From Bacteroidales bacterium UBA5429 (GTDB lineage Bacteria; Bacteroidota; Bacteroidia; Bacteroidales; WCHB1-69): DNA of 39,187 bases. A model generated the notes under the pieces. The model did not search any database. It was not told the origin of the DNA and worked only from the letters and a program-made list of their open reading frames with translations. Shown piece by piece: positions 24,365-32,826 of this stretch (position 1 is the first letter of the stretch; each line of letters begins with the position of its first letter). The stretch is taken from positions 1 through 39,187 of the forward strand of contig DIRT01000012.1 of assembly GCA_002427605.1 (NCBI GenBank), in the 5' to 3' direction. A program made the position numbers and the translations under genes.

Positions 24365-27322
24365 CTATTTAATAACAAGTTTGTATGAAGAGATACCCTT
24401 TTCAGTTTCAACTTTTATTATGTAGAGTCCGCTTGCTTGTTGAATTGTAAGTACTTCTTGAGCATCAACGCGATGTGTACTGATTAGTTTGCCAACCATA
24501 TCATAAATAGCGATATGAGATGCCTCTGTAGCTACAATGTTTACGATTCCATCAGATGGGTTAGGATAGATTTTCACTTGGTTTGGATCTACTTCGCGAA
24601 TGCCGGTAGCATAATCAACTTTAACATTGTCAATAACTGTTTGTGCACCGTCATTTCCATAGAAATGGAATGCAAATTTAACATTGGATTGACCCATTAA
24701 ATGATTGAAGTTAACCTTTGGATTATAGTAAGTCCAGCTTTCAAAATATCCAAGATCTTCTTCTCTCCAAACACTATTCCAAGTATTTCCACCATCTGTA
24801 GATGTTTTTACGAATAGGTCTGCACCTTCGTTCTCAACCATCCAGGTATAGCTCATCATAATGTCAAAAGAGAGTTCTATACTGCTTGTAACAGCAGAGA
24901 AGTCAAATTTTGGAGAGATTAGCCACTCATCCATCATTGAATCATCACTCCACAGAACTTCAGCTCCATTACCGATACTTCCTGCAGAAATATGCCAGTT
25001 GGAAGTTGGACTGCTATGGGAATTAACTACTTCCCAACACTCTGGTGGGAATACGTCACCTTCAAAACCTTCTTCAAAAGGAATAGTAGTGATAGGAACA
25101 CAATCTTTTTTAGTTTTGAATGCTACGGGTCCACCCCATTCACTGGTTTCACCTTCACCGCAATTAGCTTGAACGTAGAGTTCATATTGTGTATTGTCAG
25201 TTAGGTTTGTAAGAGTAAATTGTGTTGTGTTGCTCACTACACTGGTTCCTCCGGATGCAGGGTTAAATCCGGGAGCACCATAAGCAATATTCCAGGAAGC
25301 TCCGGCTCCATTTTCTGTCCAAGTTACTGTAGCTTCAAACTCTTGAACATTGGAAACTACGATGTCAGATGGGGTGTTACAAGCTGTTGGGTCAAGCATT
25401 GTTGTGAATGACCAAGTAATATCTGTACCATTTTCATCAGTACCATCATCAACACTTCCTTCAGGGATGTTAACTGTATATGTAGTGTTGTAATCAAAAT
25501 CAGCGTGAGCAATGGTTAACACTGCACCGTTAATAGAAGCTGAAACACTACCTGGATTAGGTGTGATTGTAATTCCTGTTAAATCAACTGCAAATATAGG
25601 AACATTAAAAGTGGCACTTACAGTAGCATCAATGGCAACATTGGGAGCATCTGCTGCAGGAGTTAAAGTTGTTGCTATTGGTCCTGACACAGTGTAAGGA
25701 ACTGCAAATCCGGTCAACTCATCATCAAGAGTAGTAATCAAAGTAGCTGCACCGGTAGATGTATTGATTGTATATAAACCACCTTCACTTGAATATAATG
25801 TACCATATAATATGTTATTATCTCTGTCGTAACCGATGTCTTGTGCATAGCCAATATCTACTCCTAAACCTCCTACAACTGTAGCAGCACCTGTAGTTTT
25901 GTTAATAGTAGCCAAATCGTCAGTTCCGACTGATACAGCATATAATGTACCATCTCCACCACAAGCCAATGCAATTGCAGAAGTATAGCTTCCTCCAATT
26001 TGGGTAACAGTACCATTATTTAAGTTGATAGAGTACAAAACGCCGTCAAAATCCATAACATAAGCGGTACCAGTTGTTACATCATAAGCAAAACCGGTTA
26101 AGCTTGGCGCTCCACCTCCAATAGTAGTAACAATACCTGTAGTAGGATTAATTTTTACCAATGGAGAGTTTCCTGATTCACTATATCTAATTCCGTAAAT
26201 CTCATTATTAACGTAATCAGCTCCGGCAATAAAGCTACCTTCATCAGTTGTGATTTGAGATAATGTACCGGTTGGCAGGATAATATTTATCGGACCTGCA
26301 TCGGTAGTTCCCCAGCCGGTTGCATTCCATGCAAAAGCAGAAACAACATCCATCACATTTACAGTAATTTCAAGCTCATCATTAAGTGTATTACCATCAC
26401 TAGCAACAGTAACAGTAGCTGTTAAAGTATACTCTCCAATAGCTGGAGTCCAACTACCCATAGTTACCTCTGATGTAGCGCCAGGAGCAATGCTGGTACC
26501 ATTAACAGTGCTGGTATAGGAACCTCCATCTGTAAGAGTAACACTCCAGGTTGTTTCAGTATTAGTACCAAAGTTTTGAACAGTTACCTCAGGGGTTACA
26601 GTTGCACCACTTTGAACAAAGTTAGGAGTGATGGCAACAACACCCAAGTCATGAGGATCCGGAACAAATAAAGTAACATCGTCAATAGCCCATTCCCAGA
26701 TATCATATGTGTCTCCATTAAACACAAAAGCAAATCTAAAGTTTGCATTGCCCACGTGAGCATTGTTGATCATAATGTTTTTAGCTTCTAAAACATCTGC
26801 AGTAGGAGTAATAGACCATACTTCTAACCAGGTAGTACCATTATCAATAGTAGTACATAGTTTGTATGAAGTAGTACCTGGTGTATAGAGACCAATTTCA
26901 TGTTTGAAATTTAACGCTAATGTAGTATAACCTGTAGTATTAATAACAGGACTCATACAGCGTGAAGTTCCATCAAATTGACTTGCACTAGTCCATTCCA
27001 GTAAGAGTTCGGGAGCAGTTCCTCCTGCCAGATTAGAGTTAGATTGACTCCATGCTCCTTGTCCATCACCAACAATAGTCCAATTGGTTATGCCTGTAGA
27101 AAAATCTTCAGTAAATAGAGTAACTGATGTAGGACTAAGCAAGCTTTGAAGTTGTTCAAGTCCATGACGTTCAGGTCTAACACTAGGTTTTACACTTTGT
27201 TTAGCGGGCATGAACGATGCATTGGTATTGCCTGCTGTGTTCATTTGTTTTTGTTGTTGCGCTTCCACCATTCCTCCGGCTAATAGGAGTAATGTCAACA
27301 ACATAGTAATCATTTTTTTCAT
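24365..27322 (-). CDS. Secreted multidomain protein with T9SS sorting domain
   Basis: A 985-residue exported protein. In order: signal peptide (1-21, ending VEAQ); a MAM-like/choice-of-anchor J domain (about 68-220); a CARDB-like beta domain (222-323); and a repetitive propeller-like region (330-545) with repeated GxLYxIN-type strands (GVLYSINLNNGTVT, GGLYTINTSTGAAT). Then come a bacterial Ig-like domain (550-643), a fibronectin type III domain (648-737), a second anchor J domain (745-904), and a type A T9SS sorting domain (914-985: VKIYPNPSDGIVNIV, GLYIIKVETEKG, YKLVIK). It should be exported by T9SS and attached to or released from the surface; binding or adhesion is likely, with no catalytic motif seen. 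Promoter at 27394, terminator at 24319. Confidence 0.88.
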   Translation of the reverse strand: MKKMITMLLTLLLLAGGMVEAQQQKQMNTAGNTNASFMPAKQSVKPSVRPERHGLEQLQSLLSPTSVTLFTEDFSTGITNWTIVGDGQGAWSQSNSNLAGGTAPELLLEWTSASQFDGTSRCMSPVINTTGYTTLALNFKHEIGLYTPGTTSYKLCTTIDNGTTWLEVWSITPTADVLEAKNIMINNAHVGNANFRFAFVFNGDTYDIWEWAIDDVTLFVPDPHDLGVVAITPNFVQSGATVTPEVTVQNFGTNTETTWSVTLTDGGSYTSTVNGTSIAPGATSEVTMGSWTPAIGEYTLTATVTVASDGNTLNDELEITVNVMDVVSAFAWNATGWGTTDAGPINIILPTGTLSQITTDEGSFIAGADYVNNEIYGIRYSESGNSPLVKINPTTGIVTTIGGGAPSLTGFAYDVTTGTAYVMDFDGVLYSINLNNGTVTQIGGSYTSAIALACGGDGTLYAVSVGTDDLATINKTTGAATVVGGLGVDIGYAQDIGYDRDNNILYGTLYSSEGGLYTINTSTGAATLITTLDDELTGFAVPYTVSGPIATTLTPAADAPNVAIDATVSATFNVPIFAVDLTGITITPNPGSVSASINGAVLTIAHADFDYNTTYTVNIPEGSVDDGTDENGTDITWSFTTMLDPTACNTPSDIVVSNVQEFEATVTWTENGAGASWNIAYGAPGFNPASGGTSVVSNTTQFTLTNLTDNTQYELYVQANCGEGETSEWGGPVAFKTKKDCVPITTIPFEEGFEGDVFPPECWEVVNSHSSPTSNWHISAGSIGNGAEVLWSDDSMMDEWLISPKFDFSAVTSSIELSFDIMMSYTWMVENEGADLFVKTSTDGGNTWNSVWREEDLGYFESWTYYNPKVNFNHLMGQSNVKFAFHFYGNDGAQTVIDNVKVDYATGIREVDPNQVKIYPNPSDGIVNIVATEASHIAIYDMVGKLISTHRVDAQEVLTIQQASGLYIIKVETEKGISSYKLVIK

Positions 27323-27393
27323 AAAAAAAAGTTTTGGTTAATAAATAATTTTCAGATAAAAATAAGGTTTAAAAATCCTCAAAGAACAATTTA

Positions 27394-27401
27394 CAAAAGT
27401 A
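27394..27401 (-). promoter_or_regulatory. -7 promoter element for the T9SS multidomain gene
   Basis: Minus-strand TACTTTTG matches TAnnTTTG. It leaves an AT-rich leader of about 65 bases before the ATG at 27322, one of the longest in the window. Confidence 0.55.
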
Positions 27402-27464
27402 CAAAAAAATATTGAATTATCATACAAAAAATTAAAAAAAATATCAATAAAAACATACTTTAGA

Positions 27465-27530
27465 GAGTGGGGAAACGGAATAGCAAAAAAGTTGCCTCCA
27501 TGCTGCCCCCCTTTTTTTTTATTTCAAAAA
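27465..27530 (+). repeat. Dispersed ~60-bp intergenic element, copy 3
   Basis: It begins GAGTGGGGAAACGGAATAG and ends CTGCCCCCCTTTTTTTTT with ATTTC. It lies between divergent genes in the 27323-27761 gap, in the same orientation as copy 4 on the other side of the C10 protease gene. Apart from this element and two promoters I see nothing else in the gap. Confidence 0.72.
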
Positions 27531-27675
27531 GAAAAGAAAGAAATTAGAATAAAAAGGCGAACGTTTAGACTACATTCAATAACTCAAAATGTGTACAGGT
27601 ATAATAACATATATAGAGTCAGGTTAAAAATAGGTTAAAACTGAGGTATTTTGTCCTGATGGATTGTTTTTTTAG

Positions 27676-27683
27676 TAATTTTG
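27676..27683 (+). promoter_or_regulatory. -7 promoter element for the C10 protease gene
   Basis: TAATTTTG followed by CACG matches TAnnTTTG and lies 78 bases before ATG 27762. Confidence 0.6.
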
Positions 27684-27761
27684 CACGATTAACTCAATCG
27701 TAAACTTAAATTGTTTTATTTGCGAGTTGAATTCATCTATTCATATACTAAATTATATCAG

Positions 27762-30608
27762 ATGAAAAAAATTTTACTCCTTACAGTGATTCTTATTGAA
27801 GTGATGCTATTGGTTTCTGCTCCTGTAGATCCACGACAAGCACAAAAGGTGGCACTCAATTTTATGCAAGAAGTCTCCTCATCGGTAAGCGAACGCAGCG
27901 AATGCCACTTGATTTACTCAAAAACCAATGGTCAGGGAGAGCTCCCCTTGTGGTACATCTTTCAGATAGATAGTGGTTTTGTTATTGTATCGGCTGATGA
28001 TGCTGTAATTCCTATCCTTGGATATGCTACAGATAATCCTTTTGTAGTGGAAAGGATACCTGATAATTGTAAAGCATGGTTACAGCAATATGCTGATGAA
28101 ATTGAACTGGTGAAATCACTACGATTGGAGGCAGATGAAACGATTCGTCAACGTTGGATAGAGCTTACTGAAAATCGATCTTCCGGTTTACCGGATGCAC
28201 CTGTCAATACGAATTCTGTTGCGCCACTGCTCACTACTACATGGGGACAAAGTCCTAATTATAACGCACTATGTCCCGGAAGTGGAAGTTCAAAAGCGGT
28301 TACCGGTTGCGTAGCTACAGCCATGGCTCAGATTATTAACTATTATGAGTATCCTGTCGTAGGTTATGGAACCCATAGTTATACGGATCCTACATACGGA
28401 GTACAATCAGTGGACTTTTCGAATACCACATACCAATATGCGTTAATGCCTAATGCATTAAATTATGGGAGTAATAGTACTCAGATTAATGCTGTAGCCA
28501 CATTGATGTATCACTGCGGTGTTGCTGTTAATATGGAGTATAGTCCCTCAGGAAGCGGTGCGTACGTTTATGCTGCACGGGCAGCTTTTGTTACTCACTT
28601 TGGATATCATGCACACTTGGCAATGAAAGAATATCCGTCAGGAGGGAGTTATACTACTGTCTATTCAGACAATGCCTGGAAGGCAATGTTAAAAGCAGAT
28701 TTGGATTTGGGTAGGCCCATATATTATTCCGGTAGCGGTGATGCCGGAGGACATGCATTTGTATGTGACGGTTATAATGCTAATGATTATTTTCACTTTA
28801 ATTGGGGATGGGGAGGTTATGATGATGGATATTTTACTATTGGGCAGTTAAATCCGGGTGGATATGATTTCAGTAGATCATCTAGAGCTATTTTTGTTGT
28901 ACCGGACCCCCAAGCTTTGTCTTCAGATTTATTGAATCCTACTACACCTAATCAGCAAGTCTTTCTGTTTAATATGGAAGGAGTGACGACTCAAACAGTG
29001 GCAGATACCGTGTTGATTGCTCACCCACGTGGATTGAACAATCGTCTGTGCGGTGTGAGCTATGGCAATGTTTGTAGTGACCAGATAATTTTATATCCGG
29101 AACAATCGGAAGGACAAATTCGGTTGGAGGTATTAGAACATGATTGGCAAGACGTTGATATATATGATGGAGTGGGAACAGAAGGTAACTTACTGTTGAC
29201 AGTGAACAATAGTGGTCAGTCTACCCTTTCGACTACCGGAGCGCTTACACTGGATTTTTCAGGTGCGCTATATTGTGATGGATTTTTATTGCGCGCATCT
29301 CCTGTTTATACTTCTGTATCAACTGAGTTTTGGGCTACCGCTTGTGACAGTTATACCTGGAATAGCACCACATACACTCAATCCGGTGACTATGAACAAG
29401 AGTTTCAGACTGTTTCAGGGTATGATAGCACGGTAACTTTGCACTTGATTATTAATCCTTCATTTAATACAGAGTTTTCTGCTACTGTTTGTGATAGTTA
29501 CACCTGGAATAATGAAATTTACACTCAATCCGGTGATTATGTGCAAACTTTTGAGACTGTCAACGGTTGTGATAGCACAGTTACATTGCATTTAACTATT
29601 TATAATTCAGCCAATACTGAATTTTCTGCTACTGCTTGTGATAGCTATACCTGGAATAATGAAATTTACACTCAATCCGGTGATTATGTTCAAGAGTTTG
29701 AGACTATTCATGGTTGTGACAGTACGGTTATTCTCCATTTGACTATTGCAGGAGCGATTACTAATGCATTTAGTGCAACCGCTTGTGACAGCTATGAATG
29801 GAATACTCAGACATATACTGAAAGTGGAGATTTTACGCAAACTTTTGTGGCTTCTAATGGCTGTGATAGTGTTGTTACCTTACATTTAACCATTTATCCT
29901 TCAGTCAACACCGAATTTTTTACTACTGCTTGCGATAGTTACACCTGGAATAATGAAACTTACACTCAATCCGGTGATTATGTGCAAACTTTAGAGACTA
30001 TCCATGGCTGTGATAGTATTGTTACGCTGTATTTAACCATTAATCATCCTGTAACATCTGACATTTATGATACCGCTTGTGATAGTTACACATGGAATGG
30101 TGAAACTTACACTCAATCTGGTGATTATGTGCAAACTTTTGAAGGTTTTAACGGTTGCGATAGCACTGTTACTTTGCATTTGACTGTTCATTATTCCGTA
30201 ACATCTGAGTTTTCAGTTACGGCTACTGATAGTTATACCTGGAACGGCGAAACTTATACAGAAAGCGGTGATTATGTTCAGGTGTTTGAAACTGTTTTTG
30301 GTTGCGATAGCACGGTTACATTGCATTTAACGATTACAGTAGGAATTGACCTGTTTAGTGACCATAATGTTGTGTCGATCTATCCAAATCCGACTCTAAA
30401 TGTTGTATATATTCACTATGATGGATGGAATTCCGATGTTGAATTGCAAATTCAACTGTTTGACATGTATGGTCAACATTTGAAAACTATTCCATTTGAC
30501 AGTGAGACCGTTTCGGTTGATTTGTCTGAATATGCATCGGGGACTTATTTCTTCAAAATAGGAGATAAGGAAACGAAAACAGTCACTTACAGGGTTATCA
30601 AGTTGTGA
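27762..30608 (+). CDS. C10 (streptopain-like) cysteine protease with seven repeats and T9SS domain
   Basis: A 948-residue secreted protease. Signal peptide about 1-20; Spi-type prodomain about 22-145 (WYIFQIDSGFVIVSADDAV). The catalytic C10 domain spans about 155-390, with nucleophile Cys183 in VTGCVATAMAQ, catalytic His331 in GGHAFVCDGYN, and FNWGWGGYDDGYF. A CUB-like beta region (about 410-515) follows, then seven 49-residue repeats (519-861) with core CDSYTWNNETYTQSGDY. Last is a T9SS type A sorting domain (about 863-948: VSIYPNPTLNVVYI, SGTYFFKIGDKE). Relatives include SpeB of streptococci and PrtT of Porphyromonas. An upstream in-frame start at 27711 would place 17 polar residues before the signal peptide and is rejected. 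Two direct copies of the 60-bp element bracket the gene. Confidence 0.92.
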   Translation: MKKILLLTVILIEVMLLVSAPVDPRQAQKVALNFMQEVSSSVSERSECHLIYSKTNGQGELPLWYIFQIDSGFVIVSADDAVIPILGYATDNPFVVERIPDNCKAWLQQYADEIELVKSLRLEADETIRQRWIELTENRSSGLPDAPVNTNSVAPLLTTTWGQSPNYNALCPGSGSSKAVTGCVATAMAQIINYYEYPVVGYGTHSYTDPTYGVQSVDFSNTTYQYALMPNALNYGSNSTQINAVATLMYHCGVAVNMEYSPSGSGAYVYAARAAFVTHFGYHAHLAMKEYPSGGSYTTVYSDNAWKAMLKADLDLGRPIYYSGSGDAGGHAFVCDGYNANDYFHFNWGWGGYDDGYFTIGQLNPGGYDFSRSSRAIFVVPDPQALSSDLLNPTTPNQQVFLFNMEGVTTQTVADTVLIAHPRGLNNRLCGVSYGNVCSDQIILYPEQSEGQIRLEVLEHDWQDVDIYDGVGTEGNLLLTVNNSGQSTLSTTGALTLDFSGALYCDGFLLRASPVYTSVSTEFWATACDSYTWNSTTYTQSGDYEQEFQTVSGYDSTVTLHLIINPSFNTEFSATVCDSYTWNNEIYTQSGDYVQTFETVNGCDSTVTLHLTIYNSANTEFSATACDSYTWNNEIYTQSGDYVQEFETIHGCDSTVILHLTIAGAITNAFSATACDSYEWNTQTYTESGDFTQTFVASNGCDSVVTLHLTIYPSVNTEFFTTACDSYTWNNETYTQSGDYVQTLETIHGCDSIVTLYLTINHPVTSDIYDTACDSYTWNGETYTQSGDYVQTFEGFNGCDSTVTLHLTVHYSVTSEFSVTATDSYTWNGETYTESGDYVQVFETVFGCDSTVTLHLTITVGIDLFSDHNVVSIYPNPTLNVVYIHYDGWNSDVELQIQLFDMYGQHLKTIPFDSETVSVDLSEYASGTYFFKIGDKETKTVTYRVIKL
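29316..30344 (+). repeat. Seven tandem 147-bp coding repeats in the C10 protease
   Basis: Units start at 29316, 29463, 29610, 29757, 29904, 30051 and 30198, all exactly 147 bp. Each encodes a 49-residue module: CDSYTWN, TYTQSGDY, then GCDSTVTLHLTI. Such modules are common in secreted Bacteroidetes proteins. Repeats 2, 3, 5 and 6 are close at the DNA level. Repeat 1 has Tyr for the second Cys, and repeat 7 has Thr for the first. Confidence 0.95.
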
Positions 30609-30616
30609 TATTTGCC

Positions 30617-30673
30617 GAGTGGGGTAATGGAATAACAAAAGAGTCAGGTTTATTCTGCCCCCCATTATTTAAA
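30617..30673 (+). repeat. Dispersed ~60-bp intergenic element, copy 4
   Basis: It begins GAGTGGGGTAATGGAATAAC and ends CTGCCCCCCATTATTT, eight bases after the C10 stop codon, in the same orientation as copy 3. Confidence 0.72.
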
Positions 30674-30729
30674 GGTAGAAATAAGAAGGAAGAAGGTAGA
30701 ATTAAAAGGCGGAAGGGTGAAGGCGGAAT
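30674..30729. repeat. Heptanucleotide array of eight units
   Basis: Read in register from 30674: GGTAGAA, ATAAGAA, GGAAGAA, GGTAGAA, TTAAAAG, GCGGAAG, GGTGAAG, GCGGAAT. The first four repeat the array next to copy 2; the last units are related to the inverted TCCGCCT array at 9023. Not coding. Confidence 0.7.
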
Positions 30730-30783
30730 CCAATTATGAATAAAAATATAAATCAATGAATTGAGCCAAAATCTGTTCTGATA

Positions 30784-30818
30784 AAAAAAAGACCTTTTGC
30801 AGTAAAAGGTCTTTTTTT
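30784..30818 (-). terminator. Bidirectional terminator beyond the tRNA gene
   Basis: GACCTTTT at 30791-30798 pairs with AAAAGGTC at 30804-30811, loop GCAGT, extended by an A run on one side and a T run on the other. It ends minus-strand transcripts carrying the tRNA and could also stop plus-strand read-through from the C10 gene. Confidence 0.88.
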
Positions 30819-30821
30819 GTG

Positions 30822-30894
30822 AGCGAAAAACGGGACTCGAACCCGCGACCCTTAGCTTGGGAAGCTAATGCTCTACCGACTGAGCTACTTTCGC
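30822..30894 (-). tRNA. tRNA-Gly, anticodon CCC
   Basis: A 73-base cloverleaf on the minus strand: acceptor GCGAAAG pairing with TTTTCGC (one G-U), D-arm AGCTCAGTCGGTAGAGC, anticodon stem TTAGC/GCTAA around loop TTCCCAA (anticodon CCC, codon GGG), and T-arm GGGTTCGAGTCCC. The 3' CCA is not encoded. It lies between its own promoter (30905) and the terminator at 30784; transcripts from the TPR operon could also run into it. Confidence 0.93.
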
Positions 30895-30904
30895 TTTGCA
30901 ATTG

Positions 30905-30912
30905 CAAAAATA
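30905..30912 (-). promoter_or_regulatory. -7 promoter element for tRNA-Gly
   Basis: Minus-strand TATTTTTG followed by CAATTG, 10 bases before the mature tRNA 5' end. This gives a very short precursor leader. Confidence 0.6.
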
Positions 30913-30938
30913 TATTTTTTTCAATTCAAAGAACCGAA

Positions 30939-32351
30939 TTATTTTACAGAGTTTATTTTTTTCTCTATCTCTTCAGATTTGTTTCCTTTCCTTTTGGATG
31001 ATTGCCAATTTTTTAGTGCTTCCGCTTTATTGCCTAACTTAAAATAGGCATCTCCAACAATTTCATGCAATTCTTGTGCCCAGGAATTATCAACGGTGTA
31101 CGTGATGCAATATTGCAAAATATTGATTCCCTCTTTTGTTTGATTGGTTTCTATCAAAGTTTTACCTAAAATGTACAGAATCGGTAACTGTGTTGGGAAG
31201 AGTTCCTCAATATCTGTTTTATGTGCCAAAATTTGACCATATTTTTTGAGGGTAAATGCTGTCGATACAAAAATATACCAGGTTTCAGAAGCGAGTGAAT
31301 GGTTTTGAATAGCCATTTGAGCTGTTTGAAATGCCTTTTCTTCCTGTTGGTCGATCATATATAGGTGAGTTAATTGATCCCAGACACGATAGCTTTCAGG
31401 ATGTTTACTTAAAAATAGTTCAGCATATCCTATTTGTTTTTGAATCAACTCTTTATTTTTGCTCCTTTTTGCATCGAGACTCTCCTTGATGATTATTTTC
31501 TCAATCACCTCAGGTTCAATATCTGATCGGATCAGTTTTTCCAGCGAACCCTCATTGGTATTTTGATCAGGATGGAGTTGGTAATATTCATACAGTGCAA
31601 GTGCTAAGTTGGCATCGTCCGGGGCAATCTCTTCTCCTTTTTTGTAGGCAGTAAGCGCCTCTTTACTTTTTCCATTTGAAAGATAAATATTGCCTATTGC
31701 AATATAGTATTGAACTTCGCTGGGGAAGATTACCAGCATCTTTTCATATTCATTAATCGCCTGATCCATTTGGTTGAGATAGAGCCACAGTTCAGATTTT
31801 ACACGGGTTAGTTCATCGTTTGGACCCAATATAGCCTCCATTCGATCATAGGTTTTAATAGCATCTTTCATACGGTTTAACCGAACATAAGCATGTGCCA
31901 ATTCAAAAAGATAATACTCATTGTTATCCACTTTTTTACACACTTTTTCCCAGGAAACTGCGCTGTTTTTATAATCCTGAATCTCTCCGTACAGTTCAGC
32001 TAATAACTGCTCATACCAGATGTTTTCAGGATTGGCTTGAATTGCTTTTTTTGCATAATCAATTGCTTCATGATACTTCTTTTGCTCTCTTTTGAGTTTA
32101 GCCAACATAAAATAAGCGGGATCATTTTTAGAATCATCGTTGATAATATCTCTAAAAATTCTTTCCGCTTCCTGATAGTTTAGGGTATAAAATTCTCTTA
32201 ATCCGTCTGCGAATTGTATTGATGTCATTCGAACTTTTGGGGGAAGCTCATCCTTACCTCTTTTTTTCTTTCTTTGCGCATAACCACTGCATACCACCCC
32301 GAAAATGAGTGTCAGAATCAAGATAATTCGTAACGCCGTTCCTTTTTTCAT
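30939..32351 (-). CDS. Exported tetratricopeptide-repeat protein
   Basis: A 470-residue protein with a signal peptide (1-25, ending SGYAQ), then a basic stretch (RKKKRGKDE) and about nine TPR-like helix pairs from residue 45 on. Examples are NYQEAERIFRDI, KYHEAIDYAKKAIQANP, GKSKEALTAYKKGEEIAPDD and GNKAEALKNWQ. It is a helical scaffold for protein interactions, probably periplasmic. TPR proteins of this kind often serve envelope assembly in Bacteroidetes, but no specific partner can be named. It is the last gene after the flippase and dut, 31 bases downstream of dut. Confidence 0.8.
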   Translation of the reverse strand: MKKGTALRIILILTLIFGVVCSGYAQRKKKRGKDELPPKVRMTSIQFADGLREFYTLNYQEAERIFRDIINDDSKNDPAYFMLAKLKREQKKYHEAIDYAKKAIQANPENIWYEQLLAELYGEIQDYKNSAVSWEKVCKKVDNNEYYLFELAHAYVRLNRMKDAIKTYDRMEAILGPNDELTRVKSELWLYLNQMDQAINEYEKMLVIFPSEVQYYIAIGNIYLSNGKSKEALTAYKKGEEIAPDDANLALALYEYYQLHPDQNTNEGSLEKLIRSDIEPEVIEKIIIKESLDAKRSKNKELIQKQIGYAELFLSKHPESYRVWDQLTHLYMIDQQEEKAFQTAQMAIQNHSLASETWYIFVSTAFTLKKYGQILAHKTDIEELFPTQLPILYILGKTLIETNQTKEGINILQYCITYTVDNSWAQELHEIVGDAYFKLGNKAEALKNWQSSKRKGNKSEEIEKKINSVK

Positions 32352-32382
32352 AGCTTTCTACTTCAGACCTGTTCCTTATTGA

Positions 32383-32826
32383 TTATTGAATACCACTACT
32401 TCCAAATCCGCCCGCTCCGCGCTTTGTTTCTTCCAGTTCTTCTACCTCTTCCCATTTTACAGTAGCATGCTGAGCCACAATCATTTGAGCAATGCGATCA
32501 CCATCTTCAATAATGAAGGGCTGATTGGATAGATTAACCAAAATCACCATTATCTCTCCGCGATAGTCCGCATCAATGGTACCGGGGGTGTTTAATACTG
32601 TGATCCCGTTTTTGATTGCTAAACCGCTACGAGGTCTTACCTGAGCTTCATAGCCTTCAGGTAGTGCAATAAAGATTCCGGTTGGGACCAGCACTCTTGC
32701 CAGCGGTTGCAATGTGATTGGTTCATCCAGATTAGCGCGCAAGTCCATACCCGCAGATAGAGGAGAAGCGTAGGAGGGTAGTGGATGCTTAGAGTGATTG
32801 ACAATGAAACATTGAATTTTATTCAT
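32383..32826 (-). CDS. dut: Deoxyuridine triphosphatase (dUTPase)
   Basis: A 147-residue trimeric dUTPase hydrolysing dUTP to dUMP. All five motifs are present: AGMDLRA (25-31), PRSGLA (65-70), GTIDADYRGEI with catalytic Asp85 (82-92), RIAQMIV (111-117) and RGAGGFGSSG (136-145). A longer frame exists upstream, but ATG 32826 gives the expected short N-terminus MNKIQCFIV. The start overlaps the end of the flippase gene by eight bases (32819-32826), suggesting coupled translation. Confidence 0.96.
   Translation of the reverse strand: MNKIQCFIVNHSKHPLPSYASPLSAGMDLRANLDEPITLQPLARVLVPTGIFIALPEGYEAQVRPRSGLAIKNGITVLNTPGTIDADYRGEIMVILVNLSNQPFIIEDGDRIAQMIVAQHATVKWEEVEELEETKRGAGGFGSSGIQ

Noticed and set aside
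30819..31001. Plus-strand frame of 60 codons reading RDSNPRPLAWEANALPTE
   Set aside because: It is the antisense of the tRNA-Gly gene; this peptide type is a well-known false protein caused by tRNA genes.
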